Assembly (NCBI GenBank): GCA_944392785.1
Contig: CALXXW010000009.1
Location: 1-43,804 of the forward strand
Direction: 5' to 3'
DNA: 43,804 nt
Origin: an uncultured Alphaproteobacteria bacterium
GTDB taxonomy: Bacteria > Pseudomonadota > Alphaproteobacteria > CAAHEQ01 > UBA3637
A program made the position numbers and the translations under genes. The notes under the pieces were generated by a model, which saw nothing but the letters and a program-made list of their open reading frames with translations, did no database searches and had not been told where the DNA came from. This document shows, one piece after another, positions 1 to 8,910 of this stretch (position 1 is the first letter of the stretch; every line of letters begins with the position of its first letter).

Positions 1-1331
1 TAACGGTATCGGATATACCGCAAGGGGTGTGTGATAAGGTCATAGACATCAACTGGCAAATGCCGGCGGCTATTTTGTTGGATGGTGTTGCCGTTGATGA
101 CAATACGGTTTGTGGTGAAGGTAATAATGAGATGTTGTTTGCGTTTGCCAATGATTTAAAGAGCGGCGCTGTGGCCGGCGGAGAGGGGGAAGAAACGCCG
201 GACCCGAATGAAGAGCATTGTTGGGGCCATGGCACCTGGGACGGCACGTCATGTTTCTGTGAGCCCGGTTGGTCCGGAGATGATTGCTCGATGACACAAT
301 TCTGTAATACAAACGGCACCTGTTATGATTGTGATGCAGATGTTTCGGACCTAGTTGATGCTGCAGAGTGCTCTAAATGTGATGACAGTCGTGCACCACG
401 ATTTATGAGTACCAATGGTATGTGCGTCAGCTGCAGCTATTCATATGGCCTAAAAGCGACCGCAGCCGAATGTGCCAAGTGTGATGACAGTGGGACACCT
501 CGATTTATGGGGACCGATGGCTCTTGCTACGGCTGCAGCATTTCAGGTGGCGTTCTAGCGACCGCGGCCGGATGTGCGATGTGTGATAGCACTGATACAC
601 CACGAGTCTTGTTAGAGAATGGATATTGTGCTTTGAAAAGCTGTGGGGCGAATCAGTTCCGGGATACCGATGGCAATTGCTACAGCTGCAGCACTTCATA
701 TGGCGTTTCAGCGACCGAGGCCGAATGTGCCAAGTGTGATGCCAGTAGCACTCCCCGCGAGATGAGAAGCGGGGTTTGTATTCTGCCAGGATATTGTCCT
801 GAGGGATTTTTGAGTTCTGATGGCTATTGCCGCAGCTGCAGCGATTCATATGGCGTTTCAGCGACCGAGGCCGAATGTGCGATGTGTGATAGCAGCAGCA
901 CACCTCGCGAGATGAGAAGCGGGATTTGTATTCTACGAGGATATTGTTCTGAGGGATTTTTGAGTACCGGTGGCTATTGCGCCAGCTGCAGCGATTCATA
1001 TGGCGTTTCAGCGACAGAAGTCGAATGTGCCAAGTGTGATGCAAGTAGCACCCCCCGCAAAATGTTTGGTGACTATTGTGGGTTAATTAACTGTGGAGCG
1101 AATCAGTTCCAGTCTACCAGTGGCTATTGCCGGAGCTGCAGCGATTCATGGGGCGCTTCAGCGACCGAGGCCGAATGTGCGATGTGTGATGACAGTAGCA
1201 CACCGCGATATATGAGCGGAGACCAGTGTTATAAATGTCCGACAAGTTTAAGTTCCGGCAGCTTGAACACCCAAGGGAAGTGTGAATCGTGTCATGGGAC
1301 ATGGGACGGTAAGACACAGAAATGCTCCTAA
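1..1331 (+). CDS. Cys-rich repeat surface protein, 5' truncated by window edge
   Basis: The frame is open to the left edge with no stop, so the GTG at 27 is probably internal and the gene begins outside the window. An EGF-like module (HCWGHGTWDGTSCFC, then GWSGDDC) is followed by about seven Cys-rich units of 35-50 residues. Each carries a core like YGVSATEAECAKCD, then TPR, then a GxC-xSCS ending. A short C-terminal echo of the first module (GTWDGK) precedes the stop. Evenly spaced CxxC pairs suggest a disulfide-rich extracellular protein. The signal peptide, if any, is outside the window. No transmembrane segment or sorting signal is visible at the C-terminus. Function is unknown; adhesion or surface decoration is inference only. 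Confidence 0.8.
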   Translation, partial: TVSDIPQGVCDKVIDINWQMPAAILLDGVAVDDNTVCGEGNNEMLFAFANDLKSGAVAGGEGEETPDPNEEHCWGHGTWDGTSCFCEPGWSGDDCSMTQFCNTNGTCYDCDADVSDLVDAAECSKCDDSRAPRFMSTNGMCVSCSYSYGLKATAAECAKCDDSGTPRFMGTDGSCYGCSISGGVLATAAGCAMCDSTDTPRVLLENGYCALKSCGANQFRDTDGNCYSCSTSYGVSATEAECAKCDASSTPREMRSGVCILPGYCPEGFLSSDGYCRSCSDSYGVSATEAECAMCDSSSTPREMRSGICILRGYCSEGFLSTGGYCASCSDSYGVSATEVECAKCDASSTPRKMFGDYCGLINCGANQFQSTSGYCRSCSDSWGASATEAECAMCDDSSTPRYMSGDQCYKCPTSLSSGSLNTQGKCESCHGTWDGKTQKCS

Positions 1332-1347
1332 CCCCGGAGCCTAGGTC

Positions 1348-1383
1348 GGGCTTAAAGGGGGAAATTACCCCCCTTTAATGCCC
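1348..1383 (+). terminator. hairpin downstream of the Cys-rich gene
   Basis: A GGGCTTAAAGGGGG arm pairs with CCCCCCTTTAATGCCC around a short AAATTA loop, starting 17 bases after the stop. No clear U-tract follows. It is either a weak or factor-assisted terminator or an mRNA 3'-end stabilising hairpin. Confidence 0.5.
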
Positions 1384-1457
1384 GGTCTGTCAACTAAAAC
1401 AGCTGCAGCAGGTCGGCGGTTGCACCCACACCCCAAAGGTGGAATTGAAATAATTTC

Positions 1458-1486
1458 TTGATTTTTGTGAAAAAGGTGTGTATACT
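1458..1486 (+). promoter_or_regulatory. rpsO-pnp promoter
   Basis: TTGATT (1458-1463) and TATACT (1481-1486) are separated by exactly 17 bp, a strong sigma70-type promoter. Predicted start of transcription is near 1493. It lies after the hairpin of the previous gene and is the only good promoter before rpsO. Confidence 0.8.
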
Positions 1487-1492
1487 AACAGA

Positions 1493-1599
1493 GCCTGTTA
1501 AAAAAGGACTTGTTGAAGACCGCTCTGGACGACATCTTGGTGCGGCCGTTTGCAGGTCAAAAGGCGTGTTATATTAACTTAATAAGAAAGGATAAACAG
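1493..1599 (+). promoter_or_regulatory. rpsO 5' leader, possible S15 autoregulatory site
   Basis: About 107 nt lie between the predicted transcription start and the rpsO ATG. CCGC (near 1521) and GCGG (near 1542) can pair across an 18-nt loop, and the end holds the AGAAAGGA ribosome site. In several bacteria S15 represses its own translation through structured leaders. That this leader does so is inference from length and position. Confidence 0.3.
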
Positions 1600-1869
1600 A
1601 TGTCGTTAACAAAAGAACAAAAGCAACAAATTATTTCTGACTTCGCAACAACTAAAGGCGATACCGGTTCTCCGGAAGTGCAAATCGCTGTCTTGACAGC
1701 TCAAATTGCCAGCTTGGCTGAGCATATGAAAACGCATGCGAAAGATTTTCATTCTCGTCGCGGCTTGTTGGCCATGGTGGCTAATCGTCGGCGGCTGTTG
1801 GCGTATCTTAAAAAACAGAATGCAGCCAGATATGATGCTCTCATCTCTCGGTTGGGGTTGCGTAAATAG
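1600..1869 (+). CDS. rpsO: 30S ribosomal protein S15
   Basis: S15 is a primary binder of the central domain of 16S rRNA in the small subunit. The 89-residue product has the normal family length and the typical helical sequence, with GDTGSPEVQ near the N-terminus and HSRRGLL in the middle. The ATG at 1600 is preferred over an in-frame upstream start at 1510. It matches the S15 N-terminus (MSLTKEQK) and has AGAAAGGA at a proper distance, while the extension does not resemble S15. It is followed by an intrinsic terminator and then pnp, the conserved rpsO-pnp arrangement. Confidence 0.97.
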   Translation: MSLTKEQKQQIISDFATTKGDTGSPEVQIAVLTAQIASLAEHMKTHAKDFHSRRGLLAMVANRRRLLAYLKKQNAARYDALISRLGLRK

Positions 1870-1879
1870 TTCTCAAAAA

Positions 1880-1912
1880 AAAGAGGGCGTCAGGGGATGC
1901 CCTCTTTCGTTC
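1880..1912 (+). terminator. rpsO-pnp intercistronic terminator/attenuator
   Basis: AGAGGGC (1882-1888) pairs with GCCCTCT (1899-1905), followed by a short T-rich run. Preceding A residues can extend the stem. It sits in the 65-bp rpsO-pnp gap where no second strong promoter is visible, so partial read-through probably sets the pnp level, as known for this operon in Escherichia coli. Confidence 0.75.
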
Positions 1913-1934
1913 ATTGTGATTAGGAAGGAAAGAT

Positions 1935-4118
1935 ATGAGTATTTTTAAAACAGTCAAAAGAGAAATGGTATGGGGTGGTAAAACACTCAGCATTGAAACA
2001 GGAAAATTATCTCGTCAGGCAGATGGCGCCGTCATCGTTAAATACGGTGATACCGTTGTGCATGCCGCGGTGTGTGCCAGTAAAAAAACACCCGATACAT
2101 TTGAAGATTTTATCCCTTTGACCGTCAATTATCAAGAAAAAGCATATGCTGCCGGGCGTATCCCGGGCGGCTTCTTTAAACGCGAGGGAAAACCATCCGA
2201 ACATGAGGTCTTGACATCTCGCTTGATCGATCGCCCCATTCGCCCCTTGTTCGTTAAAGGCTTTAATAACGAAACGCAAATCGTCTGCACGTTAATCAGT
2301 CATGATCTGGTCACTCAACCGGATATCGTGGCTATGATCGCAGCATCGGCCGCTTTGACATTGTCGGGTCTGCCTTTCTTGGGGCCTATCGCCGGGGCTC
2401 GGGTCGGTTATATCGATGGAATGTATGTGCTGAACCCGGATATGAAAACCATGAAGCATAGTCGCTTGGATTTGGTCGTCGCCGGAACCTTAGAGGGCGT
2501 CTTGATGGTCGAATCCGAAGCTCAAGAACTGTCCGAAGATGTTATGTTGGGTGCCGTCGAATTCGGTCATAATCAATTAAAACCTGTCATCGACATGATT
2601 ATCTCTTTGGCAGAAGAATGCGCTAAAGATCCTTGGACCGTCCAAGAAGAACCCGCTGAGTATGCCATCGTGCGCGACAAAATTAAAACAGCTTTGGGAG
2701 CCGATATTGAACAAGCTTATACCATCCATAATAAGTTGGAGCGTTTGGATGCTTTGGCTCTGATCCGCGATAAAGCTAAAGAACTGTGTGCTGATAATGA
2801 GGCCGAATTGGCTATCTATGAAAAAGTGTTCCATGAATTGGAAGCTCGGACCGTGCGAGATGCTATCTTGGCCGGAAAAAAGAGAATAGACGGCCGCGAT
2901 ACAAAAACCGTGCGAATCATTGAAACAGAAGTCGGATTGCTGCCAAAAGCTCATGGCTCGGCCTTGTTTACGCGGGGAGAAACCCAGGCCTTGGTGACAA
3001 CAACTCTTGGAACCGGAGAGGATGAACAAATCGTCGATTCACTGGCCGGTGAGTATAAAGAGCACTTCTTGTTGCACTATAATTTCCCCCCTTACTCGGT
3101 CGGTGAAGTCGGACGTTTGGGATCACCCGGGCGGCGAGAAATCGGGCATGGAAAATTGGCTTGGAGAGCTATCCATCCCATGCTGCCTTCTCAAGAAGAA
3201 TTTCCTTACACTATTCGCGTCGTGTCCGATATTATGGAATCAAATGGTTCTTCGTCCATGGCAACCGTATGCGGCTCTACTTTGTCTCTGATGGATGCCG
3301 GCGTGCCGATGAAAAAGCCTGTGGCCGGTATCGCAATGGGCTTGATTAAAGAAAGTAATCAATTCGCCGTATTGACAGATATTTTGGGTGATGAGGACCA
3401 CTTGGGGGATATGGACTTTAAGGTCGCCGGAACAAAAGATGGTGTCACAGCCCTGCAAATGGATATTAAAATCACCTCCATTACCAAAGAAATTATGGGT
3501 ATTGCCTTGGCGCAGGCTCATGAAGGACGGTTGCATATCTTGAGTAAAATGGCCGAATCTTTGGCTGAGCCTCGGTCGGAAATCAGTCCGAATGCTCCGC
3601 GTATTCAAGCTTTTGTCATTGACAAAGAAAAAATTCGTGATGTTATCGGAACAGGTGGTAAAGTTATCCGTGAAATCGTCGAAAAAACCGGTGCTAAAGT
3701 CGATATCGAAGAGGATGGAACCGTCAGAATCGCTTCTGTCTCGGCAGAGGCCGGAAAAGCCGCTTATGACTGGATTCAAGGTATTGTCGCCGAACCGGAA
3801 ATCGGAAAGGTGTATACCGGAAAAGTGGTCAAGTTGATGGAATTTGGTGCTTTCGTGAATTTCTTGGGACCTAATGACGGCTTGGTGCACATTTCAGAGC
3901 TGGCCCCTTATCGCGTCCCGAAAGTGACGGATGTGGTGCATGAAGGCGATGTCGTCAAAGTGTTGTGCCTGGGCATGGATAATCGAGGTAAAATCAAGTT
4001 GTCCATGAAACGTGTCAATCAAGAAACAGGTGAAATCATTGAAGTCCAGGAAGACACGAAAAAAAATGATAAAAAACATCATCATACCGAAAAAGAGCTA
4101 GAAACACCAACCGAATAA
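1935..4118 (+). CDS. pnp: polyribonucleotide nucleotidyltransferase (PNPase)
   Basis: PNPase degrades RNA 3' to 5' by phosphorolysis and is a core RNA-turnover enzyme. The 727-residue protein has two RNase PH-type domains flanking an alpha-helical linker. A KH domain follows near residue 570 ([12 protein letters not shown]), then a C-terminal S1 domain from about 620 ([15 protein letters not shown]). The tail is Lys/His/Glu-rich. AGGAAGGA precedes the ATG. Length and order are those of the family. It lies downstream of rpsO and probably relies on rpsO transcription. A strong terminator follows. Confidence 0.97.
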   Translation: MSIFKTVKREMVWGGKTLSIETGKLSRQADGAVIVKYGDTVVHAAVCASKKTPDTFEDFIPLTVNYQEKAYAAGRIPGGFFKREGKPSEHEVLTSRLIDRPIRPLFVKGFNNETQIVCTLISHDLVTQPDIVAMIAASAALTLSGLPFLGPIAGARVGYIDGMYVLNPDMKTMKHSRLDLVVAGTLEGVLMVESEAQELSEDVMLGAVEFGHNQLKPVIDMIISLAEECAKDPWTVQEEPAEYAIVRDKIKTALGADIEQAYTIHNKLERLDALALIRDKAKELCADNEAELAIYEKVFHELEARTVRDAILAGKKRIDGRDTKTVRIIETEVGLLPKAHGSALFTRGETQALVTTTLGTGEDEQIVDSLAGEYKEHFLLHYNFPPYSVGEVGRLGSPGRREIGHGKLAWRAIHPMLPSQEEFPYTIRVVSDIMESNGSSSMATVCGSTLSLMDAGVPMKKPVAGIAMGLIKESNQFAVLTDILGDEDHLGDMDFKVAGTKDGVTALQMDIKITSITKEIMGIALAQAHEGRLHILSKMAESLAEPRSEISPNAPRIQAFVIDKEKIRDVIGTGGKVIREIVEKTGAKVDIEEDGTVRIASVSAEAGKAAYDWIQGIVAEPEIGKVYTGKVVKLMEFGAFVNFLGPNDGLVHISELAPYRVPKVTDVVHEGDVVKVLCLGMDNRGKIKLSMKRVNQETGEIIEVQEDTKKNDKKHHHTEKELETPTE

Positions 4119-4145
4119 TGTGTTGAGCTCTGGCTTTCTTTTTTA

Positions 4146-4188
4146 AAGCCCCCTCTGACCTAAAAGGTGTGAGGGGGCTTGTCTTTTT
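4146..4188 (+). terminator. pnp intrinsic terminator
   Basis: AAGCCCCCTC (4146-4155) and GAGGGGGCTT (4171-4180) form a perfect 10-bp stem with a further inner ACCT/AGGT pairing. GTCTTTTT follows. Confidence 0.9.
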
Positions 4189-4202
4189 CATCAAGTTTCA
4201 GC

Positions 4203-4238
4203 TTGACGCCCGGGAGAAAAGAGGTTAAGATACCTCTT
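4203..4238 (+). promoter_or_regulatory. pckG promoter with dyad around the -10 box
   Basis: TTGACG (4203-4208) and TAAGAT (4226-4231) are 17 bp apart. The -10 hexamer sits exactly inside a perfect inverted repeat, AAGAGGT (4219-4225) and ACCTCTT (4232-4238). A regulator bound to this dyad would block or remodel RNA polymerase. Predicted transcription start is near 4238, so most of the dyad is not transcribed and it is more likely a DNA operator than an RNA hairpin. Confidence 0.65.
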
Positions 4239-4259
4239 ATCTAAGGGAGGAGATGTATC

Positions 4260-6080
4260 ATGATTAAACAAGCAATACCGACAAAAAATAAACAAGTCAT
4301 TGACTGGGTGAATGAGGTCGCGGCTTTGACGGAACCGGATTACGTCTATTGGTGTGATGGCAGTGAAGAGGAAAATATGGCCATCTGCGCCAAACTGGAG
4401 CGCGCCGGGACCTTTATCAAACTCAATCCCAAAAAACGCCCTAACAGTTATTTGGCGCGATCTAATCCAAAAGATGTGGCGCGCGTCGAGTCCAGAACGT
4501 TTATTTGCTCCCAAAAGCAAATTGATGCCGGACCAACCAATAATTGGGCGCCTCCTAAAAAAATGAAGGCAACCTTAAAAAAACTGATGAAGGGGTGTAT
4601 GCATGGGCGAGCGATGTATGTGATTCCTTTTTCTATGGGACCTTTGGGATCAAAAATTGCTCAAATCGGTATTGAAATTACGGATAGCCCTTATGTCGTG
4701 GCAAATATGCGTATCATGACGCGGATGGGAAAGGCTGTCTGGAAAGTATTGGGAAACGGAAATTTCGTCAAATGTCTACATTCAGTGGGTGCTCCGTTGA
4801 AAAAAGGAGAAAAAGACGTTCCTTGGCCATGCAATCCGGAAAATACCTATATCACACATTTTCCGGAAACACGAGAAATTATCTCGTTTGGCAGCGGATA
4901 TGGCGGAAATGCTTTGTTGGGTAAAAAGTGTTTGGCTCTTCGTATCGCTTCAACAATGGCCCATGAAGACGGCTGGTTGGCCGAGCATATGTTGATTGTC
5001 GGATTGGAAAATAAAAAACAGAAATTAAAAGCCTATGTGGCCGCCGCTTTCCCCAGTGCCTGTGGTAAGACAAATATGGCTATGTTAATTCCGCCCAAAG
5101 AAATGAAAGACTGGAAGGTGTCAACCGTCGGAGATGATATCGCTTGGATTAAGCCCGGACAAGATGGGCGGTTGTATGCCATTAACCCTGAAGCTGGTTT
5201 CTTCGGTGTGGCTCCGGGTACTTCCGTTAAAACAAATAAAAATGCCATGGAATCTTGCCGCCGGAATACTATTTTTACCAATGTGGCTTTGACAGATGAT
5301 GGCGATGTTTGGTGGGAAGGAATGACCGATAAGGCTCCGGAGCATTTAATCGATTGGCAGGGTCATGATTGGACTCCTCGCAGTTCGACTCCGGCCGCAC
5401 ACCCGAATTCGCGCTTTACGGCACCGGCCGCACAGTGCCCGACAATAGATAAAAATTGGGAAAATCCGGCCGGTGTTCCTATCTCTGCTTTTGTGTTTGG
5501 TGGACGATTGGCATCTAATACTCCGCTGGTTTATCAGGCTTTTGATTGGACACACGGTGTCTTCCTTGCCAGTACAATGGGATCTGAAAAAACAGCGGCT
5601 GCCGAAGGAAAAACCGGTGAAATTCGTCGAGATCCTTTTGCTATGTTGCCTTTCTGTGGCTACAATATGGGAGACTATTGGACGCATTGGTTGAAAGTGG
5701 GCGCTCGGTTGCGGGAAAAGCCTTTAATCTTTCGTGTCAATTGGTTTCGGAAAGATGATCAAGGAAAGTTTATGTGGCCCGGCTTTGGAGATAACATGCG
5801 CGTCCTGGAGTGGATCGTGCGTCGTACGGCCGGACAAGTCAATGCTATACAGACGGCTTTAGGTATGTCGCCGCGCTATGAGGATTTAACCTGGACAGGA
5901 CTGAAAATGACTCAACAACAGTTTCAAGCTTTAATGGATGTCGATGCTCAAAAGGCCTTGGAGGATGTCGGGGCCCAGTCCGAATCATTTGAACCTTTAC
6001 GTCAAGAAGATAAAATACCAATCGAGTTCGAAGCAGAGTTGGTGTTGTTGGCCGAGCGATTGAAACGTTCTATGGCATAA
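4260..6080 (+). CDS. pckG: phosphoenolpyruvate carboxykinase (GTP)
   Basis: The enzyme converts oxaloacetate and GTP to phosphoenolpyruvate, CO2 and GDP, linking the TCA cycle to gluconeogenesis. The 606-residue product has the GTP-class signatures. The kinase-1 loop FPSACGKTN is near residues 263-271. The metal and nucleotide segments VGDDIAWI and [14 protein letters not shown] follow. Length is typical of the GTP class and clearly above the ATP class (about 530). GGGAGGAG precedes the ATG. It is monocistronic between strong terminators, with its own promoter overlapped by a dyad, which suggests specific regulation. Alphaproteobacteria more commonly carry the ATP-type enzyme. Confidence 0.95.
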   Translation: MIKQAIPTKNKQVIDWVNEVAALTEPDYVYWCDGSEEENMAICAKLERAGTFIKLNPKKRPNSYLARSNPKDVARVESRTFICSQKQIDAGPTNNWAPPKKMKATLKKLMKGCMHGRAMYVIPFSMGPLGSKIAQIGIEITDSPYVVANMRIMTRMGKAVWKVLGNGNFVKCLHSVGAPLKKGEKDVPWPCNPENTYITHFPETREIISFGSGYGGNALLGKKCLALRIASTMAHEDGWLAEHMLIVGLENKKQKLKAYVAAAFPSACGKTNMAMLIPPKEMKDWKVSTVGDDIAWIKPGQDGRLYAINPEAGFFGVAPGTSVKTNKNAMESCRRNTIFTNVALTDDGDVWWEGMTDKAPEHLIDWQGHDWTPRSSTPAAHPNSRFTAPAAQCPTIDKNWENPAGVPISAFVFGGRLASNTPLVYQAFDWTHGVFLASTMGSEKTAAAEGKTGEIRRDPFAMLPFCGYNMGDYWTHWLKVGARLREKPLIFRVNWFRKDDQGKFMWPGFGDNMRVLEWIVRRTAGQVNAIQTALGMSPRYEDLTWTGLKMTQQQFQALMDVDAQKALEDVGAQSESFEPLRQEDKIPIEFEAELVLLAERLKRSMA

Positions 6081-6083
6081 TTT

Positions 6084-6120
6084 AAAACAGGCGTCAGAAG
6101 ATTAAGACGCCTGTTTTTTT
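6084..6120 (+). terminator. pckG intrinsic terminator
   Basis: AAAACAGGCGTC (6084-6095) pairs with GACGCCTGTTTT (from 6106), a 12-bp stem ending in a run of seven T. Confidence 0.93.
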
Positions 6121-6233
6121 GTGACGAAAAATTATTTCCCTTTTTTCGTTCCGCAACCACAACCCGGCATGTTAATCCCCCTCCTTTCTGACATGTGTCT
6201 GACTCTTTGTTGAAATAAGAGGTGTTTGGGGGC

Positions 6234-6262
6234 TTGTCAAGAGTCAGGCTTTTTGCTATCAT
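6234..6262 (+). promoter_or_regulatory. promoter giving a probably leaderless lipoprotein mRNA
   Basis: TTGTCA (6234-6239) and TATCAT (6257-6262) have a 17-bp spacer. The ATG of the next gene begins at 6270, only eight bases after the -10 box, about where transcription should start. No Shine-Dalgarno sequence can fit on the transcript. Confidence 0.7.
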
Positions 6263-6269
6263 CTCTGTT

Positions 6270-7028
6270 ATGAAAAAATTCGTCTTGTTTTTCGTTTTGA
6301 TGTTGGGGGGGTGTGCCGCTCGCAACCCCCTGGTGGATTTTCGATTTCAAACGCAAATGGTGCCGCCTTATGTCATCGCTTCTTGGTATCGCTTGACGGA
6401 ACCGGGAAAAACGGTGAAAATTTATATCGAAGGAGATGGGGCGCTTGTTGATGCCGAGGGACACTCGGCGGATAATCCGACACCGAATTCGACATTTGTG
6501 CGTGAAATAGCCGCTCAAGATGATAGCCCTAATGTCGCTTATTTGGCGAGACCGTGTCAATATCTACAGGTGGGTGCCTGTCGTGAGACGGATTGGACAA
6601 CAGGACGCTTTTCGCCTGCCGTGATTGCCAGTATGGAGCAGGCGGTTTTAAATTTAATAAAAAAAGCCGGGGCAAAGCAGGCTATTTTGATAGGTTATGC
6701 CGGTGGAGCGCAAATAGCAGGTTTGGTCGCTGTGCGTCATCCCGAATACATTCGAAAAGTGATCACGATTGCCGGTGTGTTGGATCAAGAAGCATGGGTG
6801 GCGTATCAGGGAAAAGCGCCTTTAACGGATTCGTTAAATTTAAAAGATGTTGATACGCTGTTTGCCGATATTCCGCAAATACATTATGTCGGTGAACAGG
6901 ATAAGGTGGTCCCTCCTGCTTTGACAGAGGCCTTTGTCTCAGATCCCACAACGGTTGTTGTGGTGCCAAAAGCAACTCATACAAAAGGATTTCAATCAAT
7001 TTATCCTGCCATTTATCAAGAAAGGTAA
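6270..7028 (+). CDS. lipoprotein, alpha/beta-hydrolase fold lacking the nucleophile serine
   Basis: A 252-residue protein with a lipoprotein signal peptide (MKKFVLFFVLMLGGC, lipid-accepting Cys15). The rest looks like an alpha/beta hydrolase: strand-elbow-helix LIGYAGGAQIAG, an acid-turn GEQDKVVPP (Asp211) and a late ATHTKGF (His237). The elbow reads G-Y-A-G-G, with Ala144 where the nucleophile Ser is expected; the codon is GCC. Asp and His are kept. It may be a non-catalytic relative or use another residue. The ATG at 6270 is chosen over 6222 because it begins a proper signal peptide and matches the promoter. The ELM1-like gene follows four bases after the stop, probably one operon. Confidence 0.8.
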   Translation: MKKFVLFFVLMLGGCAARNPLVDFRFQTQMVPPYVIASWYRLTEPGKTVKIYIEGDGALVDAEGHSADNPTPNSTFVREIAAQDDSPNVAYLARPCQYLQVGACRETDWTTGRFSPAVIASMEQAVLNLIKKAGAKQAILIGYAGGAQIAGLVAVRHPEYIRKVITIAGVLDQEAWVAYQGKAPLTDSLNLKDVDTLFADIPQIHYVGEQDKVVPPALTEAFVSDPTTVVVVPKATHTKGFQSIYPAIYQER

Positions 7029-7032
7029 AAAA

Positions 7033-7989
7033 ATGAATGTTTGGATTTTAGCCGATGACCGTATGGGAAATGTCAATCAACTGCTGGGAATAGCCGAAGC
7101 TTTTGGAGAGGGATATAAACGCGTGGAAGTCCGCTATAATGCTTTCATTCGGTTGCCTAACTGGATGAGAGGCTCTTCATTGGTGGGGGTGAGCACGGCA
7201 ACTAGAAAAGCTTTGTGTTCCGAAACAGAATGGCCGGATGTTGTGTTGAGTGCCGGTCGGCGATCATTTCCTGTCGCTTGTTATATTCGGCGTCGCTCCG
7301 GCGGACGGACTAAAATCATACAGGTGATGAATCCGGGACGAGCCGTCGAAAATAAAGCTGATTTGTTGATTTTACCGGCTCATGATGGTCGACAAGCGAC
7401 CAGCCGTGTCATGGTGGTTGTCGGAACACCTCATTGTGTGAACAAGGAACGTTTGGCCGTTGAACGGGCCAAGTGGGCGCCGGTATTTCAGGCGTATCCC
7501 CATCCCCGTCTTTCGTTAATTGTCGGCGGTGCGACGAAAGATAAACCGTTTACAATGGCGCAGGCACATGCCTTGGTGGAAGGAGTGCGCGCAAGAAAAA
7601 TGGCCTCTTTGTTGATAACAACTTCACGGCGTACGCCGGATGAGGTTGTAGACCTATTGCAGAAAGAATTACCTCAACCGATGTTCTTTTATCGTTTTGG
7701 CTCGGCTGGAGAAAATCCTTATTTCGGATTGTTGGCTTCGGCAGACGAGTTGGTCGTGACCGGAGATTCTATGTCAATGTGCAGTGAATGCTGTGCCGCA
7801 CAGGTGCCGGTTTCCATATTTGCTCCCGACGAGATGATGAGCCCTAAACATAAACGATTCCATGAGGCGCTTTATCAGGCCGGTTTGGCCGTCCCTTTGG
7901 GCAAAGAGCCCCAAGCACCACGCTTCTCCTTTAATCCGGCGCAGGAAATTGCCGAACGTATTCGGACAATGTTTTTTTCCGATGGATAG
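7033..7989 (+). CDS. ELM1/GtrOC1-like protein (DUF1022 family)
   Basis: The 318-residue product begins WILADDRMGNVNQLLG and carries PDVVLSAGRRS, IQVMNPGR, SLIVGGATKDKPF and ELVVTGDSMSMCSEC. These segments are typical of the ELM1 family, widespread in alphaproteobacteria and named after plant mitochondrial fission protein ELM1. The bacterial role is not firmly known; the sequence resembles a GT-B type glycosyltransferase fold and an envelope role is often assumed. The ATG at 7033 follows AAAGG and four bases of spacing after the lipoprotein stop. A longer start at 6934 would overlap that gene and lacks family similarity. Confidence 0.85.
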   Translation: MNVWILADDRMGNVNQLLGIAEAFGEGYKRVEVRYNAFIRLPNWMRGSSLVGVSTATRKALCSETEWPDVVLSAGRRSFPVACYIRRRSGGRTKIIQVMNPGRAVENKADLLILPAHDGRQATSRVMVVVGTPHCVNKERLAVERAKWAPVFQAYPHPRLSLIVGGATKDKPFTMAQAHALVEGVRARKMASLLITTSRRTPDEVVDLLQKELPQPMFFYRFGSAGENPYFGLLASADELVVTGDSMSMCSECCAAQVPVSIFAPDEMMSPKHKRFHEALYQAGLAVPLGKEPQAPRFSFNPAQEIAERIRTMFFSDG

Positions 7990-8053
7990 AGGAGAATCGG
8001 GATGTCGCTCATTCGCCTTAAAGATTTAAGAAATCAAAAGACGCCGAACAGAA

Positions 8054-8839
8054 TTAAAGCGATAAAAAGTATCCCCACAGAAATATTCCGAGTATTATTC
8101 GGTAGATGGCAAAAATGGCAAAGGAGCCCTTCTGAACCCATTTCATCAAAAACCAGACGGCTATCAGGCCAAAAAAGGCCGAAAATCCGATTCCGGATAG
8201 AAGAATCGGCCAGCTTGACCCAATGCTTTCATGTGGGGAAAGCCATGTGCTTAATGCCATATAGCCGGCCGCCAACAAGATGGTCGGAATCGAAAGAAGC
8301 ATGGAAAAACGAGCACTATCTGAACGATTAATTCCCAGTGCACGAGCCATGGTCATGGTAATACCGGAACGGCTGGTCCCCGGAATAAGAGCCAATGTTT
8401 GGGCAAGCCCAATCCAAAGTGCATCACGGTAGCGCATGGTATCAAGCGTCTTTTTTTTGGGCGAGTATCGATCAGATGCCCATAAGAGTATACCGTAAAA
8501 AATGGCCGTAAAGGCAATAATAAAAGGAGAGCGAAAGACGCTTTCAATCAGATTTGCCAGAGCAAAGCCTATAACAATGATGGGAAGGGTCGCTATGATT
8601 AGTTTGCCGCATAAATTCCGAGCCGGTCCCTTGATGAAAAGTCCTTTGATCAGTGTTATGACATCGGTGTAAAAATATCCCAGAACAGCCAAAAGAGTGC
8701 CGACATGAAGAGCCACATCCACCAATAAAGACTGATTCGAAAAATTAAAAGCTTGTGCCAGAACCAGATGCCCCGATGAACTGACCGGTAAAAACTCGGT
8801 CATACTTTGAATAAAAGACAACAATAAAATCGTACCCAT
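8054..8839 (-). CDS. uppP: undecaprenyl-diphosphatase
   Basis: UppP dephosphorylates undecaprenyl diphosphate at the inner membrane, recycling the lipid carrier for peptidoglycan and LPS O-chains. The 261-residue polytopic protein has both signature segments: TEFLPVSSSGHL near the N-terminus and PGTSRSGITMTMARALG in the middle. The ATG at 8839 is chosen over 8917 because it matches the family N-terminus and has AAAGGA eight bases upstream; the longer form would cover the promoter. It is transcribed away from ppa from back-to-back promoters. Confidence 0.93.
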   Translation of the reverse strand: MGTILLLSFIQSMTEFLPVSSSGHLVLAQAFNFSNQSLLVDVALHVGTLLAVLGYFYTDVITLIKGLFIKGPARNLCGKLIIATLPIIVIGFALANLIESVFRSPFIIAFTAIFYGILLWASDRYSPKKKTLDTMRYRDALWIGLAQTLALIPGTSRSGITMTMARALGINRSDSARFSMLLSIPTILLAAGYMALSTWLSPHESIGSSWPILLSGIGFSAFFGLIAVWFLMKWVQKGSFAIFAIYRIILGIFLWGYFLSL

Positions 8840-8876
8840 CGCGTGTGTTCCTTTAAAGCGCTGTATGACGGGCCAT

Positions 8877-8905
8877 ATATTAAGAGCCATCGTGTTATTT
8901 GTCAA
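8877..8905 (-). promoter_or_regulatory. uppP promoter
   Basis: On the minus strand TTGACA (8905-8900) and TAATAT (8882-8877) are 17 bp apart, giving a leader of about 30 nt before the ATG at 8839. Its -35 box is one arm of a 7-3-7 inverted repeat shared with the divergent ppa promoter. Confidence 0.75.
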
Positions 8906-8910
8906 GAGCC

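Noticed and set aside
505-1317. Minus-strand frames with His/Arg-rich repeats opposite the Cys-rich gene
   Set aside because: They are the repeat of the plus-strand gene read backwards; periodicity and open frame follow from the tandem copies.
8002-8331. Plus-strand open frame of 109 codons with GGAGAA before its ATG
   Set aside because: It runs almost entirely antisense to uppP, whose protein is unmistakable, and its translation has no recognisable or balanced composition.
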